Shown here: positions 42,182 through 50,625 of the stretch, piece by piece
Position numbering within the stretch: the first letter of the stretch is position 1
Layout of the letters: every line of letters begins with the position of its first letter
Source of the DNA: an uncultured Bacteroidales bacterium
GTDB lineage: Bacteria; Bacteroidota; Bacteroidia; Bacteroidales; P3
Length of the DNA stretch: 64,000 bases
NCBI GenBank assembly: GCA_900316055.1
Contig: ONBK01000013.1
Coordinates: 25,577 to 89,576, forward strand
Direction: 5' to 3'
Program-made: the position numbers and the translations under genes
Notes under the pieces: generated by a model
The model's input: only the letters and a program-made list of their open reading frames with translations
Database searches by the model: none
Told to the model about the DNA's origin: nothing

Positions 42182-42826
42182 TCAAATGGGTAATATTACA
42201 AAAACCATTGCATCCCATACGGCGTGACTCACCACGAGGGCGGGGAGCAGTTGCGGGCTTTGCCGGTAGAGGAACCCCCATACGACACCGGCTACCCATG
42301 CCGCCATCACCAGCATGAAGTTCATGGACCAAATATGTATCAGTGCATAGAAGAGGGCTGTTGCGACAAAAGCGAGGTCTGCAGCCCGCTTCCCGCTCAT
42401 CTCGCGTGCCAGCGTCCGCTGCACATACCCGCGCCAGAATAGCTCTTCGGCAGGCCCGATGAGCAGCAACAACAACAGTGCTATCTGGCCGGCGGGTAGG
42501 CCGTTTCGGATGGCGTATACCGCCTCTACCTGCCCTTGCGCGAAATCGAACATCATCGTCGAAAGCCTGTCGCCCAGCCAAAACACTCCCCATAGCGCCA
42601 CGGCGATCCCCACTCCGCCCAGCAGCTGCTTTACGGGCTTCTCTATCTGGAACAGCGCCTTGCGGTCGGGTGTGAGACTCACCGTCAGCACCGTAAGCAC
42701 GATGGCGGCGCCCGACATTGCCCACCAGAAGTTCACATACCCTCTCGTCCACGGACTGAAGATAAAAAACCACAGCACCGCAGCTACCCCGATGGCTATT
42801 GCGGGCTTCATCAATCTCTTTCTCAT
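42182..42826 (-). CDS. CPBP-family intramembrane glutamic protease
   Basis: 214 residues from the ATG at 42826, with about seven membrane helices. CPBP (CaaX/Rce1-like) motif: IGPAEELFWRGYVQRTL (Glu-Glu and Arg), later an ALIHIWSMNFMLV and a VVSHAVWD His. Members process prenylated or bacteriocin-like peptides or act in immunity; the substrate here is unknown. The upstream frame would overlap menA by 20 nt; the chosen start leaves a 7-nt gap. Confidence 0.82.
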   Translation of the reverse strand: MRKRLMKPAIAIGVAAVLWFFIFSPWTRGYVNFWWAMSGAAIVLTVLTVSLTPDRKALFQIEKPVKQLLGGVGIAVALWGVFWLGDRLSTMMFDFAQGQVEAVYAIRNGLPAGQIALLLLLLIGPAEELFWRGYVQRTLAREMSGKRAADLAFVATALFYALIHIWSMNFMLVMAAWVAGVVWGFLYRQSPQLLPALVVSHAVWDAMVFVILPI

Positions 42827-42833
42827 CTTTGTT

Positions 42834-43733
42834 CTAAATCCAGTGTGAAACAATCAGTCCGGCGGCCAGCAGCAGGGAGAACTGGAGTTGCAGTTGGGCC
42901 GAGCCTAAATCCAGCCCCTTCAAGCCCTCGCGCCCGGTGTTTTTATAACTTGCGGCCTGCCTCATGTTGCGAAAGGCTTTGTGTGCGGCCAGCAGACACA
43001 GCAACGTCGTCGGCGGCAGCAACCCTGCGATGACGGCTGCCAGCACACTCGCGAAGGGCAGCACCATATACCAGCTGTAGAGATGGACGGAGCGCGTCTC
43101 CCCCAGTAGCATGGCCACGGTTTTGATGCCTGCCGCACGGTCAGTGGGAATGTCTATCGTGTTGTTGGCATGAAGCACCGACACGGTGATGATGCCCATG
43201 GGTAAAGATAGCACCAGGGCCTCCGAACACCAACTCCCCGTAACGGCGTAAGCAAGTCCTATGACCGTCAACACTCCAAAGATGACGAAGATGTCGGCAT
43301 CGCCCAGGGCATGGTATTTCAAAAAGGAGTAGAGTGCAGTGAGGAGGAGGGCGATGGCACCGACAAGCAGCACCCCCACGCCGCTCAGTGCGACGACGGC
43401 CAGTCCCAGCACCGACCCCAGCACGAAGAGTGCCACGCTCAGTATAAGGTATTCGTTGGGCTTGAACATGCCGAACACAAGATTGCGAACCGCGAAGGCC
43501 TCTGCGTTGTCTACCCCGCTACGATAGTCGAACCAGTCGCTCAGCAGGTTACCCGCCGAATGCAGCAGCACCACTCCCAGCAGCGAAAGTGCCAGAATCG
43601 CCCATGGCGCTCCTCCCGCGGGTAGCTTCCCTTCAGCGAACAGATAGGCAAATGTGACGACAATCGGCATCGTGGATACCGGGAAAGACCAATAGCGTGT
43701 GGTTGCAACCCATTCTTTTAGTGTGTGCTTCAT
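42834..43733 (-). CDS. menA: 1,4-dihydroxy-2-naphthoate polyprenyltransferase
   Basis: 299 residues, UbiA-family membrane prenyltransferase for menaquinone synthesis. First Asp-rich motif NLLSDWFDYRSGVDN (about 64-78), second DIPTDRAAGIKTVAMLLGE (about 194-212); eight or nine helices. Other men genes are not in the window. The CPBP protease follows by 7 nt, so they are likely one transcript. Confidence 0.88.
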   Translation of the reverse strand: MKHTLKEWVATTRYWSFPVSTMPIVVTFAYLFAEGKLPAGGAPWAILALSLLGVVLLHSAGNLLSDWFDYRSGVDNAEAFAVRNLVFGMFKPNEYLILSVALFVLGSVLGLAVVALSGVGVLLVGAIALLLTALYSFLKYHALGDADIFVIFGVLTVIGLAYAVTGSWCSEALVLSLPMGIITVSVLHANNTIDIPTDRAAGIKTVAMLLGETRSVHLYSWYMVLPFASVLAAVIAGLLPPTTLLCLLAAHKAFRNMRQAASYKNTGREGLKGLDLGSAQLQLQFSLLLAAGLIVSHWI

Positions 43734-43837
43734 TGCGTTGTGAGGTTAATGTTAAACGGCTCGTAATTTAACACAACGCCACCCGGGGGCAGTTTATTGT
43801 CCCACGACGAAAAGAATTTCTCTTCCCCTCCAGACAC

Positions 43838-45454
43838 CTATCTCAGTACGATGCGGAATCCTACGGTGGCGTTGCGACCGTTGTGCTCAATCTCGCGGCC
43901 GTGGTAGGAGGCTCGGCAGGTGTACGACTCGCTGTCGTAGCCGCCGCCGCAGCCTACAATCACCTGCCCCGTCGCGGGACCCGCATAGTTGCTGCCCTGC
44001 GAGGCGGGAAGGTCGGCCAAATCGGCATACCAGTCGTTGCAGTATTCCCAGACGTTACCGCTGAGGTCGTAGAGCCCCAGCTCGTTGGGCAGCTTCGAGG
44101 CCACGAAGTGTGAGGCTCCACCGCCGTTGTCGGCATACCAGGCCACATCGCTCAGACTGTTCGAGCCGGCGTAAATGTAGGACTCCGACTTGCGCCCCCC
44201 GGTAGCGGCATAGTGCCACTCGGCTTCGGTGGCCAGGGCAAAATGCATTCCGGCTGGCAGCTGGTCGGCGCACATCGCGTTCAGCCTGTCGAGGAATCCC
44301 CCGCTCTTGGTGATATCCTCATAGTTGACCATCGTAACGGGATAAAGTCCTTCGCTTTCGCTCTGCCCTTGAGGTTTCGACCCCATCACCGTTTCCCAGA
44401 TGTAGTTCATTGTTTCGGTTTGGCACATAAAGAAATCGGAAAGTGTCCCGCTGACGCTTTTCTCTTCGCCGTCACGCTCGTACACGAGTTCGTAGCTGCC
44501 ACCCTTCACTTCAACCATCGGGAGGTAGTAGCCGACTGTGCCGTTGCTCACGGCGATGGAAAGGACATTGTCGGGCTGGGGGGGGACCACAACTACTTCC
44601 TCCTCGAAGTCGTCCACAAGAACGAGCCGCAGGCCACGGTTTATATAGGTCTGATGCATTCCCAGCCATGTGTGGTAGGCGGTTTCGAGACCCATCTGTT
44701 TGGTGCCGTAGCTGCCGCCGCGGTTGACGCGGTAGTTGTTGTTGTCGGTGCAGACGTAGTTGAGGCCTTGGTTGAGCGTGAGTTTGTCGAAGTACACAAA
44801 GTGGTCGCGCGTCCATTCCCAAACGTTTCCGGTCATGTCGTAGAGACCCAGTTCATTGGGCCGCTTCAGACCGACGGGATGGGTTGTGCCCTCCGAGTTG
44901 TCGGCATACCAGGCCACTTCCTCTAACAGGTCTGAGCCGGCATATACGTAGCCCATCGACTCTTGTCCGCCCCGGGCGGCATATTCCCACTGGGCTTCGC
45001 TGGGTAGCGCAAAGCGCTTCCCGGCAGGCAACTGGTCGGCGCACATCGCGTTCAGCCTGTCGAGGAAGCCTCCATCCTTGACGATGTCGTAGTAGTTCAC
45101 ATTGCTGACGGGATATGAGTCGCCATTGTTTGACTGACCTTCGGGTCTCCAGCCCATAACATCGTTCCAAAGCTTGTTGGTTACCTCGACGGGACAGATG
45201 TAAAAGTCGGAGAGCATCCCCCTCACAGTCGCCACCTGGCTTTCGTAGATATACTCCATCGTGTAATCTCCACCTTCCACCTTTTTCATTATAAACTCGT
45301 TGGAGGAATTATTCACCTTGAAGGAGAGCGTCTCAGCCCCCCACTGGTTGTCGGCCGGATTGTCGACGCTTTCCTTATCCTTCGAGCAGGAGGAGAGCAG
45401 GCTGGCGCCGCAGATGAGGATGGCGGCGAGCACCGTATACAGATTCTTCATCAT
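43838..45454 (-). CDS. Lipoprotein with two SUMF1 (formylglycine-generating-like) domains
   Basis: 538 residues. Lipobox LLSSC at about residue 23. Two tandem SUMF1/FGE-sulfatase folds (about 55-285 and 305-538), each with the same blocks: VEGGDYTMEY/VKGGSYELVY, FYICPVEVTNKLWNDVMG/FFMCQTETMNYIWETVMG, FLDRLNAMCADQLPAG, LPSEAQWEYAARGG/LATEAEWHYAATGG and GLYDMTGNVWEW/GLYDLSGNVWEY. It is an internal duplication. The catalytic cysteine pair of true formylglycine enzymes is not evident, so a binding or structural role is more likely. Last gene of an operon interrupted upstream by an IS. Confidence 0.85.
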   Translation of the reverse strand: MMKNLYTVLAAILICGASLLSSCSKDKESVDNPADNQWGAETLSFKVNNSSNEFIMKKVEGGDYTMEYIYESQVATVRGMLSDFYICPVEVTNKLWNDVMGWRPEGQSNNGDSYPVSNVNYYDIVKDGGFLDRLNAMCADQLPAGKRFALPSEAQWEYAARGGQESMGYVYAGSDLLEEVAWYADNSEGTTHPVGLKRPNELGLYDMTGNVWEWTRDHFVYFDKLTLNQGLNYVCTDNNNYRVNRGGSYGTKQMGLETAYHTWLGMHQTYINRGLRLVLVDDFEEEVVVVPPQPDNVLSIAVSNGTVGYYLPMVEVKGGSYELVYERDGEEKSVSGTLSDFFMCQTETMNYIWETVMGSKPQGQSESEGLYPVTMVNYEDITKSGGFLDRLNAMCADQLPAGMHFALATEAEWHYAATGGRKSESYIYAGSNSLSDVAWYADNGGGASHFVASKLPNELGLYDLSGNVWEYCNDWYADLADLPASQGSNYAGPATGQVIVGCGGGYDSESYTCRASYHGREIEHNGRNATVGFRIVLR

Positions 45455-45463
45455 TGTTGTGTT

Positions 45464-46588
45464 TTATTGATTGTTAATGTTATTGCTTCTCTTTTTTAAC
45501 TGGAAAGCAGCTGAATTTTTAGAAGTGGAGACACAAAATGTCCTGATTCGTTCCAGCATGGCGGCATTCCAGGCAGCATCGCCGGGCAGTTGGTAGCGGA
45601 TGTTGCCAGCTGGCGAGGGGGAGAAGAGGGTGCCGCCCCCGTTGGTGAAGGTCACGGTGCCCCGCGGCGAGAGCGCAAAGAGACTGTCGCCCTCCACGGC
45701 ATTGATTACCAACAGAGGGTCCCACATTTTCTGGCCGGTTCGGCAGTTGTAGGTCATATAAATCTGCTTGATGGGGTCTACGTCGGTCCAGTCGATGTCG
45801 TTGATGACCTGCTCGGGCGTGTATTCAATCTCCTGACCCACCTCCATGGGCGAGAAAACAATGTCCACATCCCGTGGCCAGAGTTGGAAGAAGGTCTTGG
45901 CAAAGCCGATACCCTGCGAGAGGTTGAAGTCGGGTTCCTCCGACTCGCCGAACACACCGCCCATTAAATAAAGGCACTTCACCTTGCGGCGCACCAGTTC
46001 CACACCGTCGAGCGACGAATAGCAGTCCGGGAGCGACTGTAGCAACTGCGCCAGGCAGGTGACGAAGCCGATAGAGACGATGCTCACACTATGGTCAGGC
46101 TGGGCGGCCAGCAGCCGACGATAGAGTTGCCACCCGTTGGGCAGCGTCGAATAGTCGGCCACCGAGCGTTGGAACATCAGATTGCCATTACTGTCACAAT
46201 GAGAGGGCAACCCCCTGTAGTCAATCCACACTTTCGGATTCTTGATACCGTCGCGAACCAGGCCGATGGGTACGTCGCCATAACCATAATACGAATCCAT
46301 CACATCGGCGCAAGCGGCGCAGTCCACCCCCTCGCGGTCCACCACCACGCCCAGGAGGCGACATTTGTTAAGGCTCTCATAGCCGTAGAGCATCATCAGG
46401 GAGAATAGGTCATCGGTCGACGAGCCGATGTCGGTGTCCAGGATGATGAGAGGCACACCCGTATATTCATGTCGCTGCTGGCTCTCGGCTTCGGAACAGG
46501 AAGTCAATGAGGCCAGGGCACCACAGAAGACCGTGGAGAGCAACAAGGGACGGAGGGCGACAGAGGCCCACTGAATCATATTTTTCAT
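45464..46588 (-). CDS. Nucleoside hydrolase-like lipoprotein
   Basis: 374 residues from the ATG at 46588, lipobox LTSC near residue 31. The domain starts VPLIILDTDIGSSTDDLFSLMMLYGY, the Ca-binding Asp cluster of inosine-uridine nucleoside hydrolases in the variant DTDIGSSTDD form, followed by YLMGGVFGESEEPDFNLSQG with the usual Asn region. Probably splits the N-glycosidic bond of ribonucleosides outside the inner membrane. The start codon overlaps the stop of the upstream gene (ATGA), and the SUMF1 lipoprotein follows after 9 nt. Confidence 0.82.
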   Translation of the reverse strand: MKNMIQWASVALRPLLLSTVFCGALASLTSCSEAESQQRHEYTGVPLIILDTDIGSSTDDLFSLMMLYGYESLNKCRLLGVVVDREGVDCAACADVMDSYYGYGDVPIGLVRDGIKNPKVWIDYRGLPSHCDSNGNLMFQRSVADYSTLPNGWQLYRRLLAAQPDHSVSIVSIGFVTCLAQLLQSLPDCYSSLDGVELVRRKVKCLYLMGGVFGESEEPDFNLSQGIGFAKTFFQLWPRDVDIVFSPMEVGQEIEYTPEQVINDIDWTDVDPIKQIYMTYNCRTGQKMWDPLLVINAVEGDSLFALSPRGTVTFTNGGGTLFSPSPAGNIRYQLPGDAAWNAAMLERIRTFCVSTSKNSAAFQLKKRSNNINNQ

Positions 46589-47139
46589 TCTAATTCTTTT
46601 ACAAAACAAGCTACCAGCCCGTAGGTGATGGTGGGACGAATCCATATCTCGGTGAGCAGATAGTCGGTATATTCATTGATGGGTTCCAGACAGATATCGA
46701 TATTGTAGAGCACGGCAATAACCATATCGACGATACAGATCATCCACAGGTTGCGCTTGGTGTAGCGTTGCCAGTTCTTGCGGGCGTAGAAGAAAGTGAG
46801 TGTGCAGAGCAGTAGCACCGATAACGAAAGACAGACCAGATGTAAAGCGTAAAAGGCCAAGGGTGGCACGAAGAGGATGTCGCGCAGTAGCACCGTGATA
46901 CCCACCAAGATGGAGCACCAGTAGTTGAAACGATGGCTGTCGAGCCGGTTGAAGAAGTACATCCATATCATCGCCAGACAGGCGATATAGCATAGGTTGA
47001 GCACCAGTTCGGGCCACACCTCGCTCAGTCCGAAATGGAAAACGGCATAAAGCATGACCCCCACCGACAATGTGCCGCCAATGGCGGTAATCACAATGTC
47101 GAAAACCTTGCCTTTATTCACGAATCGTGTTTGCATATC

Positions 47140-48450
47140 ACTAGTGTCTCTTAAAAAATTTAACATATAAAATTTAATTTCAATTGGCCATCATCAATAT
47201 CATCACCGGAATGTCGCGAAAACAGCTCCTGGATGTTGTCTTTGACCAGCAGGGAGCTGCCCAGAACACGCATGACCTCGAAGACTCGCCTGTCGAGTTT
47301 GAGGTCGTGCTCGATAATGGCAATGAGGCAATATGTGATGATGGCAACATGGATTTGTATTCTGACGGCGTTCTCAGATTCGCCCCAAAAGGTTTTGACT
47401 TTGAGGTGCTGTTTAATTCATTTGAAAAACAGTTCCACCTGCCAGCGATAACGATAAAGCAGGGCGATGTTCTCAGCCGAGAGGTAGAAATTGTTGGTAT
47501 AATAGACGAAAGGCCTTCCGAAGTCGGGAGCGTAATAGACAATCCTTCGGAGGTCGGACGGGTAGTTTCCTTTGTTCCTGTCGGTAGAGAAGCGGATTGT
47601 CTGGTCGAGCATGACATTGCTTTCCGTATTGACGGATTCGTCACCATCGACAATCTCGAATACAGGATGTCCTTTTTCCCTGATGACGAAGAAAGCCCCG
47701 AGTGTGTGAATAGTGAAGAGCCTTGCAAGGTCAAAGTATCCGCGGTCAAAGACATAGCAGGCATTGGGCTCGTATGTGAGCCAATCCATAGCCTTGTAGT
47801 CGCTGACATTGGCGTTTGTGATTCTGTAGAATACCGGTATCTCGGTGACGATGTCAATCTGAGTGTGAATCTTGATTCCCGACTTTGTGCTGCGGAAATG
47901 AGCCCATCGGAACACGGACAAACAGAGGTCAATCGTAGTGGAATCAATGGCATAGAAACGCCCATGAAGTTCAAACTCTTTGGTGATTCTTCGCTGCTGG
48001 GCAAGAGACACCATGTAGAATGCATACTCCTCGAAAATCCGAGGGTCGCGGAGCATGTTTGCCTTTGCGAGGGTGTTTCTGACGACAGGCGCTGCCCCAA
48101 ACCCAAGATTGTAAGACCGTTTAGCATGAGCTGTGGTGATATCTGTGAGTTCTCGGAGACTTCCACACCCGATGAGTTGTCCGAACATGAGCACAAGCAG
48201 TTGGTTCCAGTGAGAAAGACCCCAGTTTTCTGTTCTGTCGTGGAACTTCGAGACAATTCTCCGGAACTGTCGTTGCGGAAGAAACATGGTGATTTGTGCG
48301 AAGACATATTGTCCGATATGCATAATGGCTCCTTTTTTTGTGAAGAAGTCCAATATACGCATTTCAAATGTCGGACACAAGTTTTATCGAACAAATCTTT
48401 GTGCATGAATATTTTATAAAATAATTTAACAATAATTAAGAGACACTAGT
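47140..48450. mobile_element. IS4-family insertion sequence with 6-bp target duplication
   Basis: An element of about 1299 bp (47146-48444) bounded by inverted ends GTCTCTTAA and flanked by ACTAGT on both sides (47140-47145 and 48445-48450). Because CACTAGTG is a palindrome, the perfect inverted match extends outwards to 19 bp (TATCACTAGTGTCTCTTAA), so the exact boundary is ambiguous by sequence alone; the restored host frame supports a 6-bp duplication. It carries one transposase gene on the minus strand. Two other frames across the element are also open over almost its full length but are shadows. Confidence 0.85.
47160..48323 (-). pseudogene. IS4-family DDE transposase with in-frame stop
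   Basis: Starts MHIGQYVFAQITMFLPQRQF at 48323, typical for Bacteroidetes IS4 transposases. First Asp in FYAIDSTTIDLCL, second in YVFDRGYFDLARL, and the YREK signature in LLYRYRWQVELFFK. Directly after FFK there is a TGA (47418-47420) where the family has Trp (TGG). The frame then continues open for about 85 codons (IKQHLKVKTFWGESENAVRI and onwards) to a TAA at 47160. So this is a recent nonsense mutation, a sequencing error, or a read-through site. The intact product would be about 387 residues. Confidence 0.85.
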
Positions 48451-48504
48451 GATAATATGCTGTATTTTCTTCATATAGTCTGTTCGATAAAGCAAAATCG
48501 ATTG

Positions 48505-48512
48505 CAAAGATA
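48505..48512 (-). promoter_or_regulatory. -7 box of the interrupted operon
   Basis: Minus strand TATCTTTG preceded by a T run, about 30 nt before the original start at 48474. It now drives a 12-codon truncated frame into the IS. Confidence 0.65.
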
Positions 48513-48594
48513 CAAAAAATTCTTGAAAAATACAGACGCATGAAAAATTTAGTAAAAAAATATCCTCCCCAAGGGGTATATTAAAGGCTAATAA

Positions 48595-48622
48595 AAAATA
48601 AAGCGCTTGTTATAGCGCTTTA
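48595..48622 (-). terminator. Terminator of tRNA-Leu
   Basis: Perfect 8-bp stem (TAAAGCGC/GCGCTTTA) with an 8-nt loop, followed on the minus strand by TTTTTTATT. Immediately downstream of the tRNA 3' end. Confidence 0.85.
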
Positions 48623-48623
48623 G

Positions 48624-48706
48624 TACCCCGGGAGGGACTTGAACCCTCACGCCCTTGCGAGCAGCAGATTTTGAGTCTACCGTGTCTACCATTCCACCAC
48701 CAGGGC
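48624..48706 (-). tRNA. tRNA-Leu (anticodon CAA)
   Basis: 83 nt on the minus strand. Acceptor stem GCCCTGG with CCGGGGT, D arm with GGTGG..GGTAGAC, anticodon stem-loop GTAGA-CTCAAAA-TCTGC giving anticodon CAA, a long variable arm (type II, as expected for Leu) and the T arm GAGGG-TTCAAGT-CCCTC. CCA is not encoded. Reads UUG codons. It has its own promoter and terminator. Confidence 0.93.
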
Positions 48707-48789
48707 CTTTCTCTGAGGCAGGAGGTTTGAAGTACGAGGTATGATTTTCGACCTCCGACTTCCAACTTCCGACCTATCGAAATCGGGTG

Positions 48790-48797
48790 CAAAAGTA
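48790..48797 (-). promoter_or_regulatory. -7 box of tRNA-Leu
   Basis: Minus strand TACTTTTGCACCCG, with CCCATATC about 20 nt further upstream; the same layout occurs before tRNA-Ser and in element B copy 2. Confidence 0.7.
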
Positions 48798-48850
48798 CAC
48801 ACTTTTTTTGATATGGGAAAATATTTTTTTGTCAGACCAATTTTTTTGTG

Positions 48851-48858
48851 TATTTTTG
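48851..48858 (+). promoter_or_regulatory. -7 box of prs
   Basis: TATTTTTG about 65 nt before prs, divergent from the tRNA-Leu promoter. Confidence 0.65.
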
Positions 48859-48923
48859 CACTCGTTTTCAGTCAGTAAGATTGAACAAAAAAGTAAACGA
48901 TACAATTAAAAATCAGTACAGTA

Positions 48924-49910
48924 ATGAGCGATATGCGTTCTGACAAGGTGTTCATTTTTGCCGGTCGCGCCACCGAGAACTTGGCACGCCGCGTGGCGGA
49001 GATTTATGGCATCCCGCTGGGCAATTCTACCGTTTTTCAGTATGCCGACGGCGAATTTCAGCCCTCATACGAGGAGACCATTCGCGGAGGTATCGTGTTC
49101 ATCATCCAGAGCACCATCCCGCCGACGGACAACCTCTTTGAGCTTCTGATGATGATTGACGCCGCCAAGCGCGCCTCCGCCCAGAAGATTGTGGCCGTGA
49201 TTCCCTATTACGGCTTTGCCCGTCAGGATCGCAAAGATAAGCCCCATGTGCCTATCGCCTCCCGCCTCATTGCCGACATGATTACCACCGCTGGCGTCGA
49301 CCGCGTCATCACGATGGATCTCCACGCCGACCAGATTCAGGGCTTCTTCACTCTCCCCGTCGACCACCTCTACGGTTCGAGCCTCTTCATGCCCTATATC
49401 CGTGAGAAATTCGACATCGAGGATGTGATGTTCGCCAGCCCCGATATGGGAGGCAGCAAGCGTGCCGGCATGTATGCCAAGACACTGAACAACAGTTTTG
49501 TTATCTGCTATAAGCACCGTAACAAGCCCAACGAGATTGGCGAAATGCGCCTCATCGGCGACGTGAAGGACAAGCACGTCATCCTGCTTGACGACATCAT
49601 CGACACCGGTTCGACCATCTGCAAGGCTGCCGGCATCATCAAGCAGAGCGGTGCCAAGAGTGTCCGCGCCATGATTACCCACCCCGTGCTCAGCGGCAAC
49701 GCCATCGAGAAGGTGGAGGCCTCGGAGCTTGAGGAGCTGGTGGTCACCGACACTATCCCGCTGAAGCGCGAGAGCAGCAAAATTCACGTCTTGAGTTGTG
49801 ACTGGCTGCTGGCTGAAGCCATCCGTCGCGTGGTCAACTATGAGAGCCTTGACAACCTCTACGAGACCACTTTGCACCACAAAGGTGTGATTAAGAAATT
49901 GAATGAATAG
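48924..49910 (+). CDS. prs: Ribose-phosphate pyrophosphokinase
   Basis: 328 residues. Makes PRPP from ribose 5-phosphate and ATP, the precursor of nucleotides, His and Trp. Typical blocks: FIFAGRATENLARRVAEIYG, FADGEFQ-like YADGEFQPSYEETIRG, the flexible loop PYYGFARQDRKDKPHVPI, MDLHADQIQGFF and the PRPP site HVILLDDIIDTGSTICKAA. Length is normal for Bacteroidetes. rplY follows after 62 nt. Confidence 0.96.
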   Translation: MSDMRSDKVFIFAGRATENLARRVAEIYGIPLGNSTVFQYADGEFQPSYEETIRGGIVFIIQSTIPPTDNLFELLMMIDAAKRASAQKIVAVIPYYGFARQDRKDKPHVPIASRLIADMITTAGVDRVITMDLHADQIQGFFTLPVDHLYGSSLFMPYIREKFDIEDVMFASPDMGGSKRAGMYAKTLNNSFVICYKHRNKPNEIGEMRLIGDVKDKHVILLDDIIDTGSTICKAAGIIKQSGAKSVRAMITHPVLSGNAIEKVEASELEELVVTDTIPLKRESSKIHVLSCDWLLAEAIRRVVNYESLDNLYETTLHHKGVIKKLNE

Positions 49911-49972
49911 AATAACGTTATAGCGTAATTACGTAATAACGAGAAATAAGTATTAACAAAAAAACAAACACA

Positions 49973-50566
49973 ATGAGAGTAGTATCAATGAGCGGTTCTC
50001 TCCGTGAGAACGTAGGGAAAAAGGATGCTAAGGCTCTGCGTCGCGACGCCAAAGTGCCTTGTGTCATGTACGGTAAAGGCGAACAGATTCTGTTCAGTGT
50101 CGACCAGACCTCCTTCCAGCGTATTCTGTTCAACCCCGAGCCCTGCTTCCAGAAAATCACCATCAATGGTGTAGAGCACATGGCCATGCTGAAAGACATC
50201 GATTTCCACCCCGTGACCGAGATCGTCTATCACGCTGACTTCTATGAGCTGACCGATGACAAACCCGTCGTGATGTCCATCCCCGTCCACACCACCGGCA
50301 CCAGCAAGGGTGTCATGAAGGGCGGTAAGCTGGCTTACAAGCAGAAACGCCTCAACTGCAAGGCTCTGCCCGCCAACATGCCCAGTGAGGTTCTTCTCGA
50401 CATCACCAACCTCGATGTCAACCAGCGCATCCGTGTGCAGGACATCAACTGTGAGAACTATACCATCCTCAACCCGAAGAGTGCTGAGGTGGTCAACGTC
50501 GTCAGCACCCGCGCCAGCGCCACCGCCGGTGAAGGTGAGGGCGAAGGCGAAGCTGCTGCCGAGTAA
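49973..50566 (+). CDS. rplY: 50S ribosomal protein L25 (Ctc form)
   Basis: 197 residues: L25 domain binding 5S rRNA (SGSLRENVGKKDAKALRRDAKVPCVMYG, HADFYEL) plus the longer C-terminal TL5/Ctc beta domain (about 95-180), and a Gly/Glu/Ala tail (GEGEGEGEAAAE). The prs-rplY order is common in bacteria. A terminator follows. Confidence 0.93.
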   Translation: MRVVSMSGSLRENVGKKDAKALRRDAKVPCVMYGKGEQILFSVDQTSFQRILFNPEPCFQKITINGVEHMAMLKDIDFHPVTEIVYHADFYELTDDKPVVMSIPVHTTGTSKGVMKGGKLAYKQKRLNCKALPANMPSEVLLDITNLDVNQRIRVQDINCENYTILNPKSAEVVNVVSTRASATAGEGEGEGEAAAE

Positions 50567-50589
50567 TCCATTCGACAATTCAAAAAACC

Positions 50590-50615
50590 AAGGGCGGGCC
50601 AAGGTCCGCCCTTTA
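50590..50615 (+). terminator. Terminator of rplY
   Basis: Stem AAGGGCGG with CCGCCCTT around GCCAAGGT, then TTA. It lies 24 nt after the rplY stop and 11 nt before sdaA. Confidence 0.75.
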
Positions 50616-50625
50616 CTATATAGAT

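Larger units (their letters stand above)
46585..48474 (-). pseudogene. Membrane protein gene split by an IS4-family element
   Basis: The 3' part (46585-47139) encodes about 184 residues with roughly six membrane helices and no recognised domain. The original start lies on the far side of the IS, at 48474: it encodes MKKIQHIITS up to the duplicated target ACTAGT. Joining the two sides through one ACTAGT gives a single open frame (MKKIQHIITSDMQTRFVNK) of 194 codons. Its promoter box is at 48505-48512. In the present state the 3' part could still start from an ATG inside the IS end (47166) or the internal ATG (47136). It was the first gene of the operon with the nucleoside hydrolase. Confidence 0.8.

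Noticed and set aside
47184-48419. Two long frames (both strands) covering the IS element
   Set aside because: They are shadows of the IS4 transposase; their sequences are Ser-rich or patternless, while the transposase frame has all DDE motifs.
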